In this document: positions 56,901-64,000 of the stretch, piece after piece
Position numbering within the stretch: the first letter of the stretch is position 1
Layout of the letters: every line of letters starts with the position of its first letter
Source: Macrocystis pyrifera
Lineage: Eukaryota; Sar; Phaeophyceae; Laminariales; Laminariaceae
NCBI GenBank assembly: GCA_031763025.1
Contig: JASSKH010000041.1
Span: 496,001 to 560,000, forward strand
Reading direction: 5' to 3'
Length of the DNA stretch: 64,000 bases
Position numbers and translations under genes: made by a program
Notes under the pieces: model-generated
The model's database searches: none
The model's input: only the letters and a program-made list of their open reading frames with translations
What the model was told of the DNA's origin: nothing

Positions 56901-58990
56901 GCTCCTCAGCCACGACAAGGGTACGGGTTGTTTATAGGGTTTATTTCGTCTTTCTTTTCCGCCGAGCATCGGGCTATCCCCCTCGGCAACAACAACAAGG
57001 GCGCCCGGAGCACAGGGGCTACTCAACACGCTAGCGTTGGTACGAGTCGTCCACGCTTCTGTGCAAAAGGGCTGTGAGGATGAGGTTCTTCCCGTTTAGG
57101 ATTCCTTATCTGGGGACTTGGATTACGCCGGTCATCGATGGAGACATGGCGATGGGAGGAGGAGGAGGAGCAGCAGCATCTCCTCAGGATTCTGGTCAGG
57201 ATGAGGCTGATCAGCGAGGGGTGGCCTCAGAGGAAAGGAGGGAGGATGCACGACAGGACCTGCCGAGTCTAGAGGACATCCGGCGGCTGACAATCCTGGC
57301 GGATCTGATACGTCAAGGGGTTGGGCAACAGAGCGGGCCCGCCCACCCTTCAGGCATGTCTACAACTGTAGAAGTACGAACTAAACTTGAGATTAGAGAG
57401 TGGACTGGTATGGTAGGAAAAGGAGAAAGCCTTCACACTAAGTTTAGGGTGTTTGAGAGTTCATTTCGTTCATATCTGGCAGCTGAGAAATTGTCTGACG
57501 TTCTTGGGTACGAGGACATTCCCGTAGGGTTGCCTGACGTGGATTTGGAAATGCTCAAATTGAACAGAGGTGCAGAAAGAGTGGAGAAGTCTTTGAGAGT
57601 ATGGAACTTGCTGCTGACAAAAATCACCGACGGTCCGACTCAAAACCGAATCGTCGCGTCTGGGAGCCCTCAGCAAGGATGGAGGATTTTTGTGTCACAG
57701 TACAGAGAAGGATATGACATGGAGGGAGAGCGTTTAGAGAGGGAATGGAACGAGTTGTGGCAGGGCGATGGTGAAGATGTCTTGGAATACCTTCGTCGTG
57801 GGGAGACTATCGTGATGAACATGAACTCCCGCTTGGGCCCTAGTGGCCACGGTAAAAAGCCTGAAGATGTTGTATGTCGTCATATCGCCCGACGTCTAAA
57901 CACCTCTTTTACCCGCGCTCGGGAATCCCTTATTTTTTTTTTCCGAATCTCTCGAGGAAACACCTGGAGTTTACCTTGACACAGGCCCAGCACGAGCGTC
58001 GGCAGTCCGGGGGAGAGGGACACCGAAGTGAGGAGACGAGGCACGCGCTCTACACTGGCGGCATGGGTCGGAGTGGACCATCCTACGGCAGGGGCCAGGA
58101 TGATGGTGGAGCACGCGCTGCAGGATGGAACGGTGGAGGAGCACGCGCTGCAGGATGGAACGGTGGAGGAGCAGGCGCTGCCGGATGGAACGGTGGCGGA
58201 GCAGGCGAGCGAGGCCCTCACCAACAGTCACCGATGTTCTGCAGACGACACGGCCCGAACGACTCCCACAACACCGCGGACTGCGTGGCCCTTCGACGGG
58301 AGTTCGAGGAATTCTTGGCCTTCCGCGAGCAGAGAGGAGCCCAGGGATTTGCGCATGAAGGCCGACAGACGGGGCGGGAAATTGACGGAATTCGCCGCCC
58401 GGACTTCGTGCAAGATCGACCCAGGGAGCAGCCACAACGTTCAGACGGGAATTGGGGTCGAGGCCTCCCGCCAAGGCAGGCACCTGGTCGTGGACGCGGG
58501 CCTGCAGGGTACACGGGTCGCCAACCGGGGGGGAGAGGTTTCGCGGACGGGCGTCCTTCCTCCTCCGGCGGCAGGGGGGCGAGCAGAGCACCGAATTTCC
58601 GCCCTAATTTTCCACCTCGCTCTGCCACCCACAACGGGCCCCCGCGTTACGCGAACTACGCTGGGCACAACGACGGCTACGGGTACAACGCTACTGCTGA
58701 CGAGCGCTGGGCTGCTTCGGAATGGCAATCCTACGAGGAGCAGCAGTACTCCCCCGAGACGCAAGAGTACGGCCTCGCAGCTCAAGCGAGCGGCTCTCGG
58801 GAAGGCTACGGAGACGTGAGCGGAGGATACGGCTCAGGCTATTTCTCCGGCGGCGGGGGAGTTTACCCGCCGCAGCCCGCCGTTCATGGCGATGGCACAT
58901 ACGGCTCTTACGCAGGATACTCTCCAGCTGGACCAGACGCCTTTCAGCCGATGCGGTATCTGGAACCGAACGGCGCGTCACAGCAGCAGC

Positions 58991-59035
<45 letters not shown>

Positions 59036-62000
59036 ACAGCAATACGGAGTTCAGCAGCCCGCCAGCGCCGCCTCATTCTCTCTCACTTCGTCGTCTCCCT
59101 CTTCCGGATCGCCGTCGTCTCAAGGGCCTCTTCGTAGCTGTGTGGCATTGAATGTGTCTCGAGGCAAGTTTGATTTGGTGTCCGATTTGGTGTCTGATTC
59201 GGCGTCTGACTTGATTGATTTCGGTGTGGAATCTCCTGCTTCTGAGTGCAAGTCTGGTGTGACTAAGGAGAGTGAAACTGTGCTTGTGAGTGCGCATGTG
59301 ACGGAATCTGCTGTGAGTGCTGCTTTGCTGTGCGAACCCCAATCCTCGCTCACTCCCTCCCCTCCCGGAAGTGAGAAATGGACGTCTGATTCTGGATCCA
59401 CGTCGTACGTAACGAACGACAAGACTCTCATGTACGATTTGCGTGACGTTGAGCCAAACCGCGAGTTCATCCAGATTGGAAACAAAGGCATGATTCCCGT
59501 GGTAGGGGTAGGAAGCATCAACTTGCGATTCCACATGTATGATGAAGACGGATTCGTGAAGGATTTTGACGTGCAATTGAAGGAAGTTTTGTATGCACCA
59601 CAGATCGGCTCCAACCTTTTTTCCGCGTGGAAAGCTTCTCACCGCCAGGTCGTTACCCTCGATCCCACGGGTACCCACCTCATGGAAGGGCAACTCAACT
59701 TTGCACGTGGTAAATCGAGCGATTTCTTGTATGCCACACGTTTGCCCAACGACCCAAGCAGGCAGGTGATCAGTGTTCCCCGATTGTTTCCGACTCCGTC
59801 TTGCCCGCCTGCATCAGATGACGTACGTGATGTTGCGAATTCGTTTTTCGACTTGTCTTTGTGTGCAGAAACGCATCCCGACATGCACCTCGGTCGGGAA
59901 GTCGAGGGAGTTCTGAGTGACGTGAGGCCTGACGGTGGTTGTGATGAGAGTTCCAGTTGGTGTTTCTCGCCTGAAGTGATCCCAGAGAGTGAAGCAGAAA
60001 TGGACGCGCGACAGTTTGACAGAATAGAGCATGAGCAGGCGAATGCTGTTTTGGGTCCCGGTTCGAATCCATTCTTTGTGGGAAACCGCACGTCACACAT
60101 CGACGTTAACGACTTCCACCGTGCGAATGGCCACCTTTCCGAATTTCTGTTGCGAGAGACCGCCCGCCAACAGGGTATCACTCTCACAGGTGTGATGCAG
60201 CCGTGTGGGGATTGCATGGCAGCGAAGGGGAGGAACACACCCGTGAGAAAAAGGGCGGGCTCGCGGGCGGAGGAGCCGAACGACCTCGTGCACCTCGACT
60301 TCTGCGGGCCGTACAGCGCTTCCCTCGGCGGCAATTGCTACATGCTGTACGCCGTGGATAGCGCGACGCGGTTTTCCAAGTCGTACGCTTTGCGGCGGCG
60401 ATCGGAGGGTCTCGTGGTGTTCAAGCGTCTCATCGTGGATCTCGCTCGCATCGCCAAGCGCCCCGTCCGCTGCATTCGCGTGGACAACGACGCCGTCTGG
60501 ACCAGCGTCGCTTTCCGCGATTTCTGCGCGAGCGCGGGCATCGCCGTCGAGTTTTCTCCGCCCGGCGTCCAGCAGTACAACGGAGTGGCCGAAAGCGCGA
60601 TCTGGCGGGCGAACAAGGCGGGGATGGCTGCGCGGCGCTGTGCCGCCCGTCTTCTCGGGCCTGGGGGTTTCTCGAACATCCCCGGCCTCGACGAGCGCGG
60701 CGACAAGCTGTGGGCCGAGTCTGCAAAATGGGCGACGGAGGCGTTCAACCAGTCGGGGACGACCGCAAACGAGGGCCGCCGGTCGCCGCAGGAGCTGTTC
60801 ACCGGGAAGAAGGGGCCTTTCCGTGTCCTGCCGTTTTTCCAGCGAGGATACATGCGCGTCGAGCGGCGGAACAAGATGGAGGACCAGGCCGTCGTCTGCC
60901 ACTACCTGAACGGAGGCGACAACCACGCGGACTGCTGCGTCAAGGTCGTGAAGGCGCGCACGGGGCATGTTTGCTACACGAGCAACGTATCGTGGGCGTC
61001 GCTGCCGTCGTCGGGGGGGGGGAATTCACGTGGAGTCGGTGTCCCTCTCTCCCCTTCCGCGCCTGCGCCGCCCCCGCACCCAGGTTTCCAGATCCAGTTC
61101 GTGCCGCCGCAAGGGCCTGCCGCTCCGCCGCCGTTCAGGGCCGCCGCGCCGTCGCCGTTGTCCGTGGAGCCGCCCAGGTTCGGAGCCATGCCGCTGCCCA
61201 GAGGAGCTTCGCCGTCTTCTGCGCCGGCCGCGTCATCGCCGGCGCCGTCGCCGCAGCAAGCATCGGGAGCGCCGTCGTCCGGCTCGCACCCGCTTCCGGC
61301 ATGGTCTCCGTCCCCGATCCATGGAGCTTCTTCGCTTGGTGGTTCATCATCATCTGAGCCGACGCCGGCGGCGTCGTCGCGGCAACAGCGCCCGCCGCCG
61401 GCAGCTGCCGCGAGATTTCCGCCTCTCACTCCGCATGCTATGAGACAGGTCGGGGGTGAAGGGGATCGTCGGATTCAAGGGCGCACTCGGCTGCAAGCAC
61501 GGGCGATCGCGGAGCAGAGGATGCTTTCCCCGATGGTGGATGGGGCCGTAAACTCGCCGCTGCCGGAGTCTTCGCCGGGAGATGGGCACCGTTTGGGTCT
61601 TGCTTCTCAGGTCGGGCCGAACGTGATGGCGGCGTGGGAGAGGACTGCCTGTGCGACGAGGGAGCATATCGATGCGGTCATTCGTGACGAGGTTCCGCCT
61701 CTTCAGCGTCCCGAAATGCCCACTTGACACGCGAGTGACCTTCACGTGCCGAAAAGTTACAGGGATGCCGTGCAGGGTGATCATTCGGTGCAGTTTTCAG
61801 ATGCCATGCAGAGAGAAATTCACGGGTTGGCTGAAGGACAGGTTTTCGAGCCTGTGCCGGAGCAACAGCAGATAGACAATTGTATCGGGTCGAAATGGGT
61901 GTTTGACTGGAAGGTTGATGCGTTCGGTTGGCCTGTGAAAGCGAAGGCGAGACTTGTTGCCAGAGGTGATATGCAGAGAGAATTCTTGGATTTTGGGGAA

Positions 62001-63896
62001 CTGTATGCACCTACTGTAGATGTGTCGTGTGTTCGTTTGCTGGCAGCCTTGGCGTGTGAGCTTGACTTGGGGTTGTTTCACCTGGATGTTGATCAGGCTT
62101 TCGTCCGAGCGGAACTCGAGGAAGAGGTGTTCATGCGTTTACCGCAGGGATGTGGTGCGTTGTCGGGGAAGATCGTGAATTTGGGCAAGAGTCTTTACGG
62201 GTTGAGGCAGGCATCCAGGCAGTGGTTTGCGAAGTTGAAGAAATGTCTTTTGCGTCTGAGTTTCGAACAGTGCCTGGCAGATCCATGTGTGTTTCGTCTG
62301 ATTGAGGAAGGAAAAGTCGTTTTGCTCTTGGTGGTTCACGTCGACGACATTTTTGCAGTGGGAGAACAGGCAAGGTGTGATCAGTTCAAGGAAGACCTGA
62401 ACAAATTGGTTCCAGTGAAGAACTTGGGGGATTTGACGTGGTATTCCGGGTGCTATTACGAGAGAGACAGGGAGGCAGGAAGATTGACGATTTCCCAGAA
62501 GACATACGTCGACAACCTGGCAGGAGAATACGGTGTTACGTGGGGGAAAAGTACGCCGTTGAGCACGACGTACAGACTTTGGGAGTTTGATGTAGATGAG
62601 CCGGAGGTGAACGAACCTTTTCGACAATTGGTCGGATCGCTTCTGTGGGTCGCTCGGTTGACCAGACCCGATCTTTTGAACGCAGTACGGGCAGTAGCGA
62701 GGTATTGCAGTTCGCCGAAACTGATTCACTGGAATGCGGCGCTCAATATCCTGGGGTATGCAGTGAGGACGAGCCATTTTGGTATTTCATTTCAGAGAGG
62801 TACTGTCGAGGGGCTGAACTTGGTTGCATTTGCAGACGCTGACTACGCAAGCAAGGCAGCAGACAGGAGGTCGGTGTCAGGAGGAGTGATTCTGTGTGCG
62901 GGGGGGCCGGTCAGCTGTATCTCGAAGACGCAGAATTGTGTGACAACATCTACGACGCAGGCAGAGTATGTGAGCATGGCTATGGTTGCGCACGATATTT
63001 TGTTTCTGAGGCAGGTATGGCGGTTCATGTTGCCGAAGGCTGGTATGCCGTGCATTCCTTTGTTTGAGGATAACGAGGGGGCGATTCAGATCGCGAAGCA
63101 TCCGATTTCGAATTCGAACTCGAAGCACATTGACGTGCGGCACCACTTTCTGAGGGAGCTAGTGGAGAGGAAGGAATTGGAAATTATTCACGTAGCTTCG
63201 AGGTACAAGCACGCAGACTTTCTCACGAAGCCGTTGCCTGAGAGAGAGTTTGAGTTCCACCGGAATTTTGTGATGAATTTGAGGTGATTTTTCGGATGAC
63301 AGTTTTTGTTTTCAGATGGAGGATTAAGTGTTCGTGATTTTATGGAGTTTGTCGGGTTCACCGTTTTCACTTGGTGACACCGCATGTTTTTTCTGGTTCT
63401 GTTGGAGCGCAGTTTGTGGAGGATAACATGAAATTACCGTTTTACAAGGGTGGTTTCCACTGCGCAATCTATATTTTTTAGTTTTGATACCTTGACGTGA
63501 AATTGGCGTTTTACCATGCGATTTCACGAAATTGGATATTTGAAGAAATGAAGAATTGCCGTTTTACCCTGGCGATTTTGAAAAGGGACTACATTTTAGG
63601 ATTGATGAAACCTCGCAGAATTGCCGTTTTACATTGACGATTTGGGTAGGTTTCGAAAACAATGTTTGAATCGTTGGAGTTATTTTCTCTGTTCGAAATA
63701 TTTTTGAATTCCAGGATGCGAGGATGGTTTGATTTTCTTGGAATTTATTTTTGGTATTGATTGAGGAATGATTTGAATGATAGTGAGAACGTTGTTTTCT
63801 GTATTGAATGAGTACAAGTATGATTTCCGGTATGACAATTTGACGAGGAGTTGAAGATTCGGGTCGAAATCATGACAATGTCGCGAGCAGGGGGGC

Positions 63897-64000
63897 TGAA
63901 AAGTATACTCACAGCATTGTCAGATTATCTTGAGAGGAAATATCCCGTGAGGTATTGCGGAGATTCGGGGGGGTTTCGTGTCTGAGTGGATCTACGATCG
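63897..64000 (+). repeat. Copia 3' LTR, first 104 bases
   Basis: It follows a purine-rich tract (GAGCAGGGGGG) typical of a polypurine primer, and is identical to 56515-56618 as far as it can be read. Confidence 0.9.

Larger units (their letters stand above)
56515..64000 (+). mobile_element. Copia-type LTR retrotransposon, right end beyond the window
   Basis: The LTR starts TGAAAAGTATACTCACAGC at 56515 and again at 63897. All 104 bases of the second copy visible in the window match the first, so the insertion is young. Parts in order: 5' LTR; gag about 57.1-58.9 kb, Gly/Arg-rich late on, followed by a CAG-type run near 59.0 kb; protease with DSGS near 59.39 kb; pre-integrase zinc region (HRANGHLS...CGDC) near 60.1 kb; integrase core 60.3-60.9 kb; Pro/Ser-rich spacer 61.0-61.5 kb; reverse transcriptase 61.75-62.5 kb with HVDDIF; RNase H with ADADYA near 62.85 kb, ending about 63.29 kb; then a noncoding tail with a purine-rich tract before the 3' LTR. 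The order protease-integrase-RT-RNase H identifies Copia. The coding region is spread over a few frames, so about three breaks or frame changes are present; otherwise it looks nearly whole. Confidence 0.93.

Overview
The window looks like nuclear DNA of a photosynthetic stramenopile (ochrophyte) alga. Two adjacent genes encode plastid proteins whose N-termini are bipartite: a hydrophobic signal segment followed by an ASAF- or SGF-type cleavage site with Phe (ACASAF in the ATP synthase gamma subunit, CSGF in a 2Fe-2S ferredoxin-like protein). That motif is the known hallmark of plastids of secondary red-algal origin. The genes are rich in introns, with short to long GT-AG introns, and are separated by repeat-laden DNA. 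I cannot name the species. All exon models below were built by eye from splice consensus, reading phase and remembered protein families.

Layout. 1-2557: remnant of an LTR retroelement. 3045-5293 (+): 3' part of a C2HC zinc-finger gene (ZNF474/ZC2HC1 type). 6075-9932 (-): atpC, plastid ATP synthase gamma, with a 2.7 kb intron holding two opposed copies of a tRNA-like SINE. 10201-10908 (+): ferredoxin-like gene, divergent from atpC. 13023-18795 (-): unrecognised multi-exon gene with a KOW/SH3-like segment. 18.8-32.4 kb: no gene recognised; filled with foldback elements, TIR elements, an 18-bp minisatellite (about 58 units), GGGCCGG-rich repeats and a Stowaway-like MITE. 32418-40515 (+): DIS3L2-type 3'-5' exoribonuclease, 5' end not found, with a very large palindrome in one intron. 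42781-43703 (+): mitochondrial-type Cpn10 (GroES). 45787-47695: a 1.9 kb element with perfect 8-bp target duplication, TIRs and an interior made almost entirely of short palindromes. 48338-56205 (-): TIMELESS/Tof1 replication-fork protein, about 13 exons. 56515 to the window end: a Copia LTR retrotransposon whose second LTR is cut by the window edge.

The genes do not form one pathway. The only functional pairing suggested by layout is the divergent pair atpC/ferredoxin-like, two plastid proteins whose start codons are 268 bp apart. Three conserved genes (ferredoxin-like, DIS3L2, TIMELESS) each need a one-base frame correction at or beside a G-run, which suggests consensus errors in the assembly rather than three dead genes.

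The most unusual object is the 45787-47695 element. It is bounded like a class II transposon but carries no visible gene, and is composed of dozens of degenerate copies of a roughly 13-bp palindrome plus repeated copies of its own TIR core.
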